Shown piece by piece: positions 1-8,721 of a stretch of 64,000 nucleotides of DNA. The notes under the pieces were generated by a model. It was not told the DNA's origin, made no database searches, and worked only from the letters and a program-made list of their open reading frames with translations. The stretch's first letter is position 1, and each line of letters starts with the position of its first letter. The position numbers and the translations under genes were made by a program. The stretch comes from Macromonas nakdongensis (lineage in GTDB: Bacteria > Pseudomonadota > Gammaproteobacteria > Burkholderiales > Burkholderiaceae_C): the NCBI RefSeq assembly GCF_002837145.1, contig NZ_NWMV01000009.1, positions 29,364-93,363 on the forward strand. Direction: 5' to 3'.

Positions 1-619
1 CCAGGTGGTCGGCCAGGCGGTGCAACTCGTCGGCCGAGTGGGTGACGTAGAGCATGGGCAGGCGCAATTCGTCGCGCAGCTTTTCCAGCCAGGGCAGGAT
101 GTCCTGCCGGCGCGCCGCGTCGAGGGCGGCCATGGGCTCATCCAGCAGCAGCAGGCGCGGCTGGGTGGCCAGGGCCCGGGCGATGGCCACGCGCTGGCGT
201 TCACCGCCCGACAGCTGCGCCGGCCGGCGCGCCAGCAGGTGGTCGATGCCGAGCAGCCCCGTCACCTCGGCCAGGGCGTGTTCGCCACGGGGGTGACCGC
301 TGCGGCGCAAGGCGTAGTGCAGGTTGCCGCGCACGTCGAGGTGCTCGAACAGGCTCGCCTCCTGGAACACATAGCCCAGGGGACGGCGGTGGGTGGGCAG
401 GAAATGGCCGGCCGCGTCGTCCTGCCAGACTTCTTCGCCCACCGCCACCCGGCCGGGCCGGGCCCGCTCCAGGCCGGCCACGCAGCGCAGCACGCTGGTT
501 TTGCCCGAACCCGAGGCCCCGTACAGCACGGTGATGCCGCGGGCCGGCAAGGTCAGGTCGACCTGCAGGGTGAAGTCGGCCCGCGGCAGGGTGAGCGCGA
601 GGTGCAGCGCCGCCGTCAT
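1..619 (-). CDS. modC: Molybdate ABC transporter ATPase ModC (3' end cut by window edge)
   Basis: ATP-hydrolysing subunit of the molybdate importer, acting on the cytoplasmic face of the ModB channel. The first 206 residues are present. Walker A is GASGSGKT at residues 34-41, a small variant of the usual GPSGSGKT. The signature [15 protein letters not shown], Walker [13 protein letters not shown] and the switch histidine in YVTHS follow in order, so the ATPase half is intact. The C-terminal molybdate-binding (Mop/TOBE) domain typical of ModC would lie beyond the left edge and cannot be confirmed. The ATG overlaps the modB stop by four bases (ATGA), indicating translational coupling. Expected to be repressed with modAB by ModE at high molybdate. 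Confidence 0.93.
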   Translation of the reverse strand, partial: MTAALHLALTLPRADFTLQVDLTLPARGITVLYGASGSGKTSVLRCVAGLERARPGRVAVGEEVWQDDAAGHFLPTHRRPLGYVFQEASLFEHLDVRGNLHYALRRSGHPRGEHALAEVTGLLGIDHLLARRPAQLSGGERQRVAIARALATQPRLLLLDEPMAALDAARRQDILPWLEKLRDELRLPMLYVTHSADELHRLADHL

Positions 620-1299
620 GGCAGCACCCGGGCCGGACCGCGCCGCAGCCAGGCCAGGGCCAGCAGCACCGCGAAGGAAAAGAGCAGCATGCCCCCCGCC
701 AGGGCGTGGGCCTGGGCGTACTCCATGGCCTCGACGTGGCCGTAGATCTGGGTGGAGACGACCCGCGTCTGGCCCGGGATGTTGCCGCCGATCATCAGCA
801 CCACCCCGAATTCGCCCACGGTGTGGGCAAAGCTCAGGATGGCCGCGGTGAGCAGGCCGCCCCGGGCCTGCGGCAAGGTGACGGTGAAGAAGGCGTCGAG
901 CGGACCGGCCCGCAGCGTGGCCGCCACTTCCAGCGGGCGGCGGCCCATGGCCTCGAAGGCGTGCTGCAGCGGCTGCACCGCAAACGGCAGGGAAAACACG
1001 ATGGACCCCAGCAGCAGCCCGGTGAAGGTGAACGACCACACGCCCCAGCCCAGGGCCTGCGTCAGCCGGCCGAGCGGGCCCTGCGGCCCCATGGCCACCA
1101 GCAGGTAGAAGCCCAACACCGAGGGCGGCAGCACCAGCGGCAGGGTGACGAGGGCGCTGATGGGCGCCCGCCAGCGCGACGCGGTGAACGCGAGCCACCA
1201 CGCCAGTGGCGCGGCCAGCACCAGCAGGCACAGCGTGGTGAGGGTGGCGAGCTCGACCGTGAGGCGGATGGCCTGCCAGGCGTCGGGACCGATGGGCAT
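616..1299 (-). CDS. modB: Molybdate ABC transporter permease ModB
   Basis: Inner-membrane channel subunit of the molybdate importer, 227 residues, the normal family length. Several hydrophobic segments are visible, the first at about residues 12-38. The cytoplasmic loop with the EAA-type motif [20 protein letters not shown], which contacts ModC, lies at roughly residues 125-145. The gene sits 13 bases after modA and overlaps modC by four bases, so modABC is one transcription unit. The family and gene order make tungstate or sulfate transport less likely than molybdate. Confidence 0.95.
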   Translation of the reverse strand: MPIGPDAWQAIRLTVELATLTTLCLLVLAAPLAWWLAFTASRWRAPISALVTLPLVLPPSVLGFYLLVAMGPQGPLGRLTQALGWGVWSFTFTGLLLGSIVFSLPFAVQPLQHAFEAMGRRPLEVAATLRAGPLDAFFTVTLPQARGGLLTAAILSFAHTVGEFGVVLMIGGNIPGQTRVVSTQIYGHVEAMEYAQAHALAGGMLLFSFAVLLALAWLRRGPARVLP

Positions 1300-1312
1300 G
1301 CCGCAGTGTGCC

Positions 1313-2056
1313 TCAGAAACCGTAGCCGTGGGCCTCGATCACGGCACGCGCCTTGTCACCGCGCAGGTAGGCCAGCAAGGCCGTGGCGGCCGACTGGCCC
1401 CGCCCTTTCTGCAGCAGCACGGCGTCTTGCCGGATGGGGGCGTGCAGGTGGGGCGGCACCGGCCAGGCCGAGCCTTCGGTGAGGCGGCCATCCACCTCGA
1501 CCTGAGAACGCGCCACAAAACCCAACAGGGCGTTTTCGGTGGCCACGAACTGGTGCGTCTGGGCGATGTTCTCGCCCTGCACGAATTTGGGTTTGAGCGC
1601 GTCGTACAGGCCCAGGCGGCTCAGGGTTTCGACGGCCGCCTGCCCATAAGGGGCCAGCTTGGGGTCGGCCACAGCGATGCGGTCGAAGGCGCCGCGGCGC
1701 AAGACCTCGCCGCGCTCGTCCACCACGCCGGGGCGCTTGCTCCACAGCACCAGGCGCCCGACCGCGTAGGTGTAACGGGTGCCTGGGACGGCCAGCCCCT
1801 CCTGTTCCAGCCGGGCGGGCACGTCGTCGTCGGCGGCGAGCAGGACCTGGAACGGCGCCCCGTGGCGGATCTGTGCGTAGAACCGCCCCGTGGAACCAAA
1901 GGCCAGGGTGGCGGTGTGGCCGGTGTCGGCCTCGAACAGGCGCGCGATTTTCTGCATGGGCACGGTGAAGTTGGCGGCCACCGCCACCGACACCTCGGCC
2001 GCCTGCGCCGACACCGCCCACACCACGGCCCCGATGGCCCAGCCGATTCGCTTCAC
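1313..2056 (-). CDS. modA: Periplasmic molybdate-binding protein ModA
   Basis: Binds molybdate in the periplasm and delivers it to ModB. It has 247 residues with a signal peptide of about 20 residues ending AQA before [11 protein letters not shown], which begins the mature domain. The oxyanion-pocket segment [13 protein letters not shown] follows. The start is GTG at 2056, preceded by GAGG at a normal distance, giving MKRIGWAIG with a basic N-terminus suited to export. It is first in the leftward modABC operon. The ModE-type palindrome at 2065-2087 lies just upstream of its ribosome-binding site, so ModE should block its transcription directly. Confidence 0.95.
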   Translation of the reverse strand: MKRIGWAIGAVVWAVSAQAAEVSVAVAANFTVPMQKIARLFEADTGHTATLAFGSTGRFYAQIRHGAPFQVLLAADDDVPARLEQEGLAVPGTRYTYAVGRLVLWSKRPGVVDERGEVLRRGAFDRIAVADPKLAPYGQAAVETLSRLGLYDALKPKFVQGENIAQTHQFVATENALLGFVARSQVEVDGRLTEGSAWPVPPHLHAPIRQDAVLLQKGRGQSAATALLAYLRGDKARAVIEAHGYGF

Positions 2057-2064
2057 ACCGCCTC

Positions 2065-2087
2065 CGCTATTCCATTGATGAATAGCG
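2065..2087. promoter_or_regulatory. ModE-type operator palindrome
   Basis: A perfect 8+8 base inverted repeat, CGCTATTC and GAATAGCG, with a 7-base spacer in the modA-modE intergenic region. The outer bases match the known ModE box pattern CGnTAT...ATAnCG with near-identical overall length. It lies 8 bases from the modA start codon and 33 bases from the modE start. That placement suits molybdate-dependent repression of modABC and possibly autoregulation of modE. The pattern is seen directly. ModE binding is inferred from the family and position. Confidence 0.75.
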
Positions 2088-2120
2088 AGAATGTAGCACG
2101 GCCCCCGCTACCATTGCCGG

Positions 2121-2870
2121 ATGAGCACGCCGCCCCTGCCCTTGGCACAGGTCCTCGGCTTCGAGGCCAGCGACAAACGCATCGACATCCTGCGCCGCAT
2201 CGGCCAGACCGGGACGATTTCCGAAGCGGCGCGCCAAGCCGGGGTGAGCTACAAAGCCGCCTGGCAGGCGCTGGAAACCCTGACCAACCTGGCCGGCACC
2301 CCTTTGGTGGACAAGGCGGTGGGCGGCAGCGGCGGCGGCGGTGCGGTGCTGACCGACGCCGGCTGGCACGTGCTGGAAGCCGCCGACCGGCTGGCCCAGG
2401 TGCGGCAACAACTGCTGAGCGGGTGGGGCACGGCCAGCCCCGGCCGGGCCGCTCTGGCCCTGCGCACCAGCATGCGCAACCAGTTCCCCTGCACGGTGGC
2501 CGCGCTCCGGCCGCAGGGCGGGCAGGTGCGGGTGGCCCTGGAGCTGTCCCCCGACGCCCTGCTGCACGCCCGCATCACCCGGGAGAGTGCCCAGTTGCTG
2601 GGCTTGGTGCGGGGGCTGGAGGTGCTGGCCCTGTGCAAGGCCACGGCCGTGCAGATCGGCCGGTCGCTGACCGCCGCTGCAGGCCGCAACCTGTTGACCG
2701 GCACGGTCACGCGGGCTGGACGCGCCGCCCAGGGGGGTGAAATGGGGCTGCGCTTGCCCGGCGGGGTGCAGTGGGTGGGTTTTGCCGAGGCCGGGCACGG
2801 GCTGACAGTGGGCGAGCCGGCCCTGGCCGCCGTGGACGAAGCCGCGGTGGTGATCGCTCAACTGGCCTGA
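2121..2870 (+). CDS. modE: Molybdate-responsive transcriptional regulator ModE
   Basis: DNA-binding molybdate sensor of 249 residues, close to the 262 of E. coli ModE. The N-terminal winged helix (about residues 1-115) contains TISEAARQAGVSYKAAWQAL as the helix-turn-helix, followed by a glycine-rich wing (GGSGGGGA). The C-terminal half carries two Mop-like molybdate-binding repeats. The first is recognisable (SMRNQFPCTV); the second (from about residue 180, GRNLLTGTV) is more diverged. It is transcribed away from modABC from the shared regulatory region. It probably represses modABC when molybdate is bound and may regulate molybdoenzyme genes elsewhere. Confidence 0.93.
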   Translation: MSTPPLPLAQVLGFEASDKRIDILRRIGQTGTISEAARQAGVSYKAAWQALETLTNLAGTPLVDKAVGGSGGGGAVLTDAGWHVLEAADRLAQVRQQLLSGWGTASPGRAALALRTSMRNQFPCTVAALRPQGGQVRVALELSPDALLHARITRESAQLLGLVRGLEVLALCKATAVQIGRSLTAAAGRNLLTGTVTRAGRAAQGGEMGLRLPGGVQWVGFAEAGHGLTVGEPALAAVDEAAVVIAQLA

Positions 2871-2895
2871 AGCGGCCTCAGAGCGCCCGGACCGC

Positions 2896-4104
2896 TCAGA
2901 GGCTGTTGCGCCACTGGGCCAGGGTGCGCAGCAGCGCGCGGTTGAGCTGCTCCAGCGGGAAGCCGTAGGCCTCGCACACCGCGGGCAGGCGCTGCACCTC
3001 GTCGTCGTGTTCCAGGCGGCGGGCCAGGTCGAAGTAGGGGAAGTACGGGCCGGTCTGGCGCAGCAAGGCGTCGGTCATGGGCTCGGACAGCGGCACCCGC
3101 CGCAGCGTGGTGGCCAGGGGCTCGTGGGTCAGGCGGTCGAGCCGGGAGAACAGGCCGGTGACGTAGATTTCGGTGGCCAGGTCGTGCTGCACACCGGCGT
3201 TCATCAGGTGCTCCATCAGGCTGCCGCGCAGGACCATGGCCAGGCGCACCGGCAGCAGTTCGCGGTCGGCGGAGGCCCCGGGCATGAGCTCCAGCAACCA
3301 GTCACGCAGTCGGCGCTGGCCCAGCAGCATCAGGGCCTGGCGCACCGTGCTCACCTCGCGGCTGGCCCCAAACACCGGCGAGTTGACCAGGCGCAGCATG
3401 CGGAAGGTCAGGACCGCGTCCTGGTGGATGAGGCGCTCGATCACCTCCATGGAGGCCTCGCGCATCAGCGCCTGCTGCACGCGCACCAGGGTGAGTTTGT
3501 CCACCGGCACGCCGTGGCGCTGGTGCTCGCGGAGCACATCGTCTTCGGGCCAGCCGAGCACGCCCCAGGCCTGGCGCTCGTCCAGGGCGTGCACGGCCAG
3601 GCGGCGTTGGTTCAGGTCGCGGTAGAGCTGCCCGGTCAGCAAGGGGCTGCGCCCGTGCTGCTCCGCGGCCTGCAGGGCCTGGGTGACCTGCTCGGGCCAC
3701 AGGTGCAGCAGGTGGCGGTGCGCGCCGGGGCCGGTGGCCGGGGTGGGCCGGGCGCGGGCCAGGGGGGCGTCCTGCACCAGGCGGTGGCCCATGCGCTGGG
3801 CGCGGGCCAGGGCTTCGGGCAGACCGGGCGGCGGCGTGTCGCCAAAGTCGGGGATCTCGAGCCAGAGGTGGTCGTGCGGCGTGACCACCAGCGCCTGGCG
3901 CAGCAGGCTCTGCTCCACGAAGGACACCAGCAGGAAGGGCGCCTGCCCGGACCAGGCGTTGGCCAGCAGTTCGAGCAGGTGGGCCGCGTCCACCGAGTCG
4001 GGCGCCAGCGCCCGCACCCGCAGGCGCACGCCGATCAACTGGCGCGAGGCGCCCCAGACCGGTTGGTAGGCGAAGGCGACGTGCTCAAGCAGGTTCAGTG
4101 ACAT
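2896..4104 (-). CDS. HDOD-domain signalling protein at the end of the flg operon
   Basis: A 402-residue cytoplasmic protein with a C-terminal HDOD domain at about residues 195-390, recognised by segments such as LIHQDAVLTFRMLRLVNSP and VRQALMLLGQRRLRDWL. The N-terminal half resembles a decayed EAL-like domain (FAYQPVWG, then FLLVSFVEQ) but shows no EAL metal-binding motif, so cyclic-di-GMP hydrolysis is unlikely. HDOD proteins act in signalling and motility control, but their reaction is not generally known. The start codon lies 3 bases after the flgL stop, so it is probably co-transcribed and translationally coupled with the flagellar operon. A link to flagellar regulation is inference from position. 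Confidence 0.8.
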   Translation of the reverse strand: MSLNLLEHVAFAYQPVWGASRQLIGVRLRVRALAPDSVDAAHLLELLANAWSGQAPFLLVSFVEQSLLRQALVVTPHDHLWLEIPDFGDTPPPGLPEALARAQRMGHRLVQDAPLARARPTPATGPGAHRHLLHLWPEQVTQALQAAEQHGRSPLLTGQLYRDLNQRRLAVHALDERQAWGVLGWPEDDVLREHQRHGVPVDKLTLVRVQQALMREASMEVIERLIHQDAVLTFRMLRLVNSPVFGASREVSTVRQALMLLGQRRLRDWLLELMPGASADRELLPVRLAMVLRGSLMEHLMNAGVQHDLATEIYVTGLFSRLDRLTHEPLATTLRRVPLSEPMTDALLRQTGPYFPYFDLARRLEHDDEVQRLPAVCEAYGFPLEQLNRALLRTLAQWRNSL

Positions 4105-4107
4105 ACC

Positions 4108-5733
4108 TCACGCAATGTACTGGAAGAGCGAGAGTTTCTGGACCTGGGCGTAGGACTTGAGCGCGGCCTGGTAGGCGGTCTGGCGGTTCTGGAAATCGGA
4201 GATGGCTTTGACCATGTCCACGTCGGTCAGCTGGGAGTTCTCGGTTTCGTAGGCCAGTTGCCGGTCGGCGAACAGGCCTTCCATCGAATCGGCGCGGTTG
4301 AGCCATTCGCCCAGGCGGCCGCGGGCGGCCAGCATGCGGTCGAGCCCGGCGTCGGTTTCCTGCAGGGCGCGGGACAACTCCTGTGTCAGCTGGGCGTTCT
4401 GGTTGGCGCCGCCGTAACGCAGGGCGTCGATGGTGTTCTGGATGGTCTGGAAGTACTCGCCCGGTTCGTTGACCACCGGCGACAGCGTGAGTTTGTCACC
4501 GGCGGCGGGGCTGCCTTGCAGTTCGAGGCGGACACCGCCGAACGACAGGGTCTTGCTGTTGGTGAAGCTGTAGACGTCGGTGCTGGGCGGCACCGGCACG
4601 GCCGGTGCGTCGAGCACCAGGTTGGCGCCGTAGGCCGCATCGCCGGCCGCGGTGTCTGCCAGCACCTGGCGCACGCGGAAGGTGTCGGCGGTGAGGAATT
4701 CGACTTCGTACCCGAGGCCGCCGGTGTCGAAACCGGCTGGCAGGGTGTCGCCGCTGAACGCGCCGAGCGAGGCACGCAGCGCGCCCGCATTCCCGGTTTC
4801 GGCGGTGGTGGCGTAGTCGGTGAAGGTGCCGGTGCCGTCGAACTGCGGCGTCAGGTGGAGGCTGTCGCCGGCCTGGGCCACGCCCTGCAGGTCGAAGGCA
4901 ATGGTGTCGGTGCCTGCCGTGACGAAGCTGACGCTGGTGGTGGTGGGGTCGTACACCGAGGTCGGTCCGACGACCGCATCGGTGTCCATGTTCACCACGC
5001 GGTAGCTCAGTTGCCCACTGTTCGCCGGGTCTTTGAAAAAGTCCACCCGGTAGCTGACGCCGGGGGCCGCGGCCGGGGGGGCCGTGTCCGTCACCGCCCC
5101 GTTGACGACGGCCGCATTGCCCTGGTTGGCCGCGTCCAGACCCACGGTGAAGACGCCATTGCCCTGGGGTACGTTCATCCACACCATGCTGCCGTCGATG
5201 GCGTGCGGCAGCGACGATTCGGTCGGCAGGTACTGGCCGGGCTGGCCGTCAAAGCGCACGCCGGCGTCGGGACCGTACACGTCGACAAACGGCTGGGAGC
5301 TGCCCCCCAGACCGCCGAACAGGGTCAGGCCCGTGGTGTCGGCCCGGTTGGCCACGTTGAGCATCTGGTCGCGCAGGCCTTCGAGCTGCTTGGCCAGGTC
5401 TTCGCGCTCGCGGTTGCTCAGGGCCGGGTTGCCGGCCTGCACCATGAGTTCGCGGATCGAGTGCACCAGATCGGTCGCCTCCCCCAGGGCACTTTCGGCC
5501 TGGGTCAGGGCGGTGCGCGAGGCCTCCAGCGCACGCTGGTCGGCCTCGACCCGCGCCATGCGGTTGCGCGCCCGCTCCGACAGCGTGGCCGCGACCGCGT
5601 CGTCGCTGGCGCGGATGACGCGTTTGCCGGTGGACAACTGCTCCTGCGACGTGGCCAGGTCGGCGTTGCGCTTGGCGATGTTGTTCATCGTCACGTCGTA
5701 GGTGTTGGCGGTGGAGACGCGGAATATGCTCAT
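4108..5733 (-). CDS. flgL: Flagellar hook-filament junction protein FlgL (HAP3), enlarged
   Basis: Forms the second ring of the hook-filament junction, beneath the filament. Conserved termini are present: MSIFRVSTANTYDVTMNNIA at the start and the coiled C-terminus ending VQKLSLFQYIA. At 541 residues it is much longer than the ~300-400 usual for FlgL. The extra length is a central surface region containing two related units at about residues 226-296 and 340-419. Each starts with Y-x-V-x-F and ends L-x-G-x-x-x-A-G-D-x-L-x-L-x-P. A strong ribosome-binding site (AAGGAG) precedes the ATG. It is last of the structural genes in the leftward flgBCDEFGHIJKL operon. Confidence 0.93.
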   Translation of the reverse strand: MSIFRVSTANTYDVTMNNIAKRNADLATSQEQLSTGKRVIRASDDAVAATLSERARNRMARVEADQRALEASRTALTQAESALGEATDLVHSIRELMVQAGNPALSNREREDLAKQLEGLRDQMLNVANRADTTGLTLFGGLGGSSQPFVDVYGPDAGVRFDGQPGQYLPTESSLPHAIDGSMVWMNVPQGNGVFTVGLDAANQGNAAVVNGAVTDTAPPAAAPGVSYRVDFFKDPANSGQLSYRVVNMDTDAVVGPTSVYDPTTTSVSFVTAGTDTIAFDLQGVAQAGDSLHLTPQFDGTGTFTDYATTAETGNAGALRASLGAFSGDTLPAGFDTGGLGYEVEFLTADTFRVRQVLADTAAGDAAYGANLVLDAPAVPVPPSTDVYSFTNSKTLSFGGVRLELQGSPAAGDKLTLSPVVNEPGEYFQTIQNTIDALRYGGANQNAQLTQELSRALQETDAGLDRMLAARGRLGEWLNRADSMEGLFADRQLAYETENSQLTDVDMVKAISDFQNRQTAYQAALKSYAQVQKLSLFQYIA

Positions 5734-5768
5734 GGGAAGCTCCTTGGGCGCGGGGTCGACCGGTCACA

Positions 5769-7847
5769 TCAGCCGAAGCTGTTGATCAGGGTGTCGAACG
5801 TGCCTTGCACCGTCTGCAGGTATTTGGCGGCCGCCTGGTAGGACTGCTGGTATTGCAGCATGCGGGCGGCCTCTTCGTCCAGGTTGACGCCGGCCACGTT
5901 GGCGCGGGCGGTTTCGGCCGAGACCGCCTTGGTTTCGGAGAATTCGGCCGCGAACTTGGCCGCCTGCACGCGCGCGGCCACCTCGGAAAACACGCTCACG
6001 TAGCCGTCGCTCAGGGCGATGCCTTCGAACGTGGGCACGTCGCGCAAGGTCAGCATGGCCTGGGCGTTGCCGGCGTTCTGGCGCATGTCGTCGCCCGGAC
6101 CGGGGGGCAGCATGGTGATGGTGTCACCGTCCGCCGGGGCGCCGCGCAGGGTCACCGAGTAATCGATGGTGTAGACGTTGCCGGCGCCGTCGTTGATGCT
6201 GATCTTTGCCGTCAGCGGCTGGCCGGGCGAATAGGTCAGCGTGCTGGGGCTAACGGTAGCCGTCGCCGGGGCAATCGGCGTGGGCGTCGTCGCCAGGTTG
6301 AACTGGCCGGTGGTGTCGTCGTAAGTCAGCTCCAGCGTGGGGCGTGTGGCCGGCATGCTGCCGCTGACCAGGTCGAAGCCGACCACGCTGAAGGTCTCCA
6401 CCCCCAGGCCGCTGCCGGCCTGCAGATCGGGGCGGACCATGACCGCCGAGGCCGCGGCCAGCTGCTCGGGCCGGCTGATGGCCACGCCGATGTTGCGGCT
6501 GGCATCGGCAAAAGGCTTGATCAGGTAGCGGTCGCCGCTGGCCAGCGCCGGACTGGCCGCCAGCGAAAAGCCCAGGCCGTCGAGGCTGGTGCCGCTGCCG
6601 AACACCAGCTGGTTGTTGTTGGCCGTGTCCACGGTGAACGCAAACGCCTTGCCGTCGGACAGGCGCACCATGGAACCGGTGGGCGGCACGGCCGCGGCAT
6701 CGGTGATGCGCACCTCGTAGTTGGAGGCGATGAAGGCACTCGGATCTTCTACCGTGGCCGTCAGCGCCGGGGCACTGGTGCGCGAGGGAATGGCGCTGAA
6801 CGACACGTCGATGCCGTCCATGGACAGGTAGCCCCCGGCCAGACTGAACAGCGGGTTGTCGGGCTGCATGTCGCCATTGAGGTTCAGGCCCAGCGCGTGC
6901 TGCTCGTTCATCTGCACCGCGGTGCCCAGGGCCATGCGGCCCAGCAGGTTGGTGGCGTCGTTCAGCTCGTTGTTGATGAAGCGCACCAGGCCGTTCAGTT
7001 CACCGCCACGCAACAGGTCCTGCGAGATGGAGTAGGGCTGGCCGTCGCGGTCCAGCGCGATGCCAATCTGCTTGGGGTCCAGCGGTGCGTCGGTCGGCGG
7101 CGGATCGAGCGTGTCGGAGCGCGCCAGCTTGAAGGCCTCGCCCCCCAGCACCAGGGGCAGGCTGCCGCCGACGAACACCGTCATGGCGCCGCTGTCCGAC
7201 ACCACCGCGGTGGTCTGGATGTGGGTGTTGAGCTGGCGCAGCAGCTGATCGCGCTGGTCCAGCAGTTCGTTGGGCACGGCGGTGGCGCTCTGCCCTTCGA
7301 CGATGCGCACGTTCAAGGCAGCGATCTGCTTGGCCAGCTCGTTGATGCTGGTCATGGTCGCGTCCACCTGCTGGCGCGCCGACACCCACAGTTCGTCCAG
7401 CGTCTTGGTGATGCTGTTGAGCTGCTGGGTGAAGTCCTCGGTGCGGCTGAGCACCACGGTGCGCGCGGTCAGGTCGGTGGGGGAAGACGACACGTCCACC
7501 CAGGCGTTGAGCGCGTCGTTGAGCGCTGCGCCCAGACCCGACTCGCCCATGGGAAACAGGTCCTCCACCTGCTGCAGGCGCTGGTAGAGCACCGCCTCGG
7601 ACGAGGCGACCGACTGCGTCAGCTGCGCCTCGCGCGCCAGCAGCTGGTCGTAAATGCGGGTGACGCTCTCCAGCTCCACCCCCTTGCCGAAGTAGCTGCC
7701 CCCCAGGCGCTGGCCGGCGACGCTGTTGAACGACACCACCTGGCGCGAATAGCCTTCGGTGTTGACGTTGGCGATGTTGTTGCCCACCACCTGTAAGGCG
7801 GACAGGTTGGTGGTGAGGGCGCGGGTGGCGATGTTGAGGCTGCTCAT
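5769..7847 (-). CDS. flgK: Flagellar hook-associated protein FlgK (HAP1)
   Basis: First hook-filament junction protein, exported through the flagellar channel and capping the hook. It has 692 residues. The N-terminal rod/hook-type motif NIATRALTTNLSALQVVGNN, then NIANVNTEGYSRQ, is diagnostic, and the C-terminal coiled region (QQSYQAAAKYLQTVQGTFDT) closes the D0 domain. The long centre is a variable beta-rich surface domain. Longer than the E. coli protein (547), again through the centre. It lies between flgJ and flgL, 18 bases after the flgJ stop reading leftward, and is co-transcribed with them. Confidence 0.95.
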   Translation of the reverse strand: MSSLNIATRALTTNLSALQVVGNNIANVNTEGYSRQVVSFNSVAGQRLGGSYFGKGVELESVTRIYDQLLAREAQLTQSVASSEAVLYQRLQQVEDLFPMGESGLGAALNDALNAWVDVSSSPTDLTARTVVLSRTEDFTQQLNSITKTLDELWVSARQQVDATMTSINELAKQIAALNVRIVEGQSATAVPNELLDQRDQLLRQLNTHIQTTAVVSDSGAMTVFVGGSLPLVLGGEAFKLARSDTLDPPPTDAPLDPKQIGIALDRDGQPYSISQDLLRGGELNGLVRFINNELNDATNLLGRMALGTAVQMNEQHALGLNLNGDMQPDNPLFSLAGGYLSMDGIDVSFSAIPSRTSAPALTATVEDPSAFIASNYEVRITDAAAVPPTGSMVRLSDGKAFAFTVDTANNNQLVFGSGTSLDGLGFSLAASPALASGDRYLIKPFADASRNIGVAISRPEQLAAASAVMVRPDLQAGSGLGVETFSVVGFDLVSGSMPATRPTLELTYDDTTGQFNLATTPTPIAPATATVSPSTLTYSPGQPLTAKISINDGAGNVYTIDYSVTLRGAPADGDTITMLPPGPGDDMRQNAGNAQAMLTLRDVPTFEGIALSDGYVSVFSEVAARVQAAKFAAEFSETKAVSAETARANVAGVNLDEEAARMLQYQQSYQAAAKYLQTVQGTFDTLINSFG

Positions 7848-7865
7848 GGCTCGGTCCTTTCAGCC

Positions 7866-8720
7866 TCAGGCCGTGGCGCGCTGCAGGCTGAGTGCGGTGT
7901 TGATGACGCGACTGAGCTTGCTCGCGTATTGCGGGTCGGTGGCGTAACCGGCGTTTTGCAACTGCTGCGCGAAGGCGCCGGAGGAATGCAGGTTGTCCAT
8001 CACCTGCGCGTAGCGCGGGCTCTGGCTGATCATGCGGGCGTAGTCGCGGAAGGAGTCGGCGTAGGAGTCGTAGGCGCGGAACTTGGCCGTGACCTTGCGC
8101 GCCACGCCGTCCACGTACTCGGTGGTGGTGATCTCGGCGACCTTGCCCTTCCAGCCGGCACCGGCCTTGATGCCGAACAGGTTGTGGGCGTTACCGCCAT
8201 CGGCAGCGCGGATCTCGCTGCGGCCCCAGCCGGTTTCGTGTGCGGCCTGGCCGATCATGAACGCCGCCGGGATGCCGGTTTCGCGCGACACCGCCAGCGC
8301 CGCCTGGCTGTGCTGCGCCACAAAGCCAGCTTGCGTCGGGGTGGCCTGCGACACCTGGGCAACGCCGGCACGGGGGGCCGCGCCGGCCGCGTCAGGGCGG
8401 GTCGATGTGGTCTGCTGCGACAGCTGGCGCTCGATCATCTCGCCCAGGCCGCCGGGCATGCCGGTCATCAACTGCGACCATTGCTGGTCCAGCAGGTCGG
8501 TGCCCAGGCCGGTGGCCTCGTTGTCCATCAGGCCGCTTTTCATGGAGGCGTCGCGCATGCTCTTGAGCAGCTCCTGCATGAACAGCGATTCGAACTGCTT
8601 GGCGGTTTCCTTCAGCGCGGCGCGGCTGTCCTTGCCGGCCAGGGCGTTGAGCGAATTGAGCGAAGTGGCATCGGCAGCCAGCCCGCGCTGGCTGGCAAAG
8701 CCCACAGTGGATATGGCCAT
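7866..8720 (-). CDS. flgJ: Flagellar rod-assembly protein and peptidoglycan hydrolase FlgJ
   Basis: Bifunctional periplasmic protein of 284 residues. The N-terminal part (about 1-100) is the rod-capping domain (KQFESLFMQELLKSMRDASM). The C-terminal part (about 130-284) is a glucosaminidase that opens the peptidoglycan for the rod. Its catalytic glutamate is in GQAAHETGWGR and the fold motif NLFGIKAG follows. Both halves are intact, so this is the dual-domain form seen in beta- and gammaproteobacteria. It follows flgI by one base, typical tight operon packing. Confidence 0.95.
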   Translation of the reverse strand: MAISTVGFASQRGLAADATSLNSLNALAGKDSRAALKETAKQFESLFMQELLKSMRDASMKSGLMDNEATGLGTDLLDQQWSQLMTGMPGGLGEMIERQLSQQTTSTRPDAAGAAPRAGVAQVSQATPTQAGFVAQHSQAALAVSRETGIPAAFMIGQAAHETGWGRSEIRAADGGNAHNLFGIKAGAGWKGKVAEITTTEYVDGVARKVTAKFRAYDSYADSFRDYARMISQSPRYAQVMDNLHSSGAFAQQLQNAGYATDPQYASKLSRVINTALSLQRATA

Positions 8721-8721
8721 G

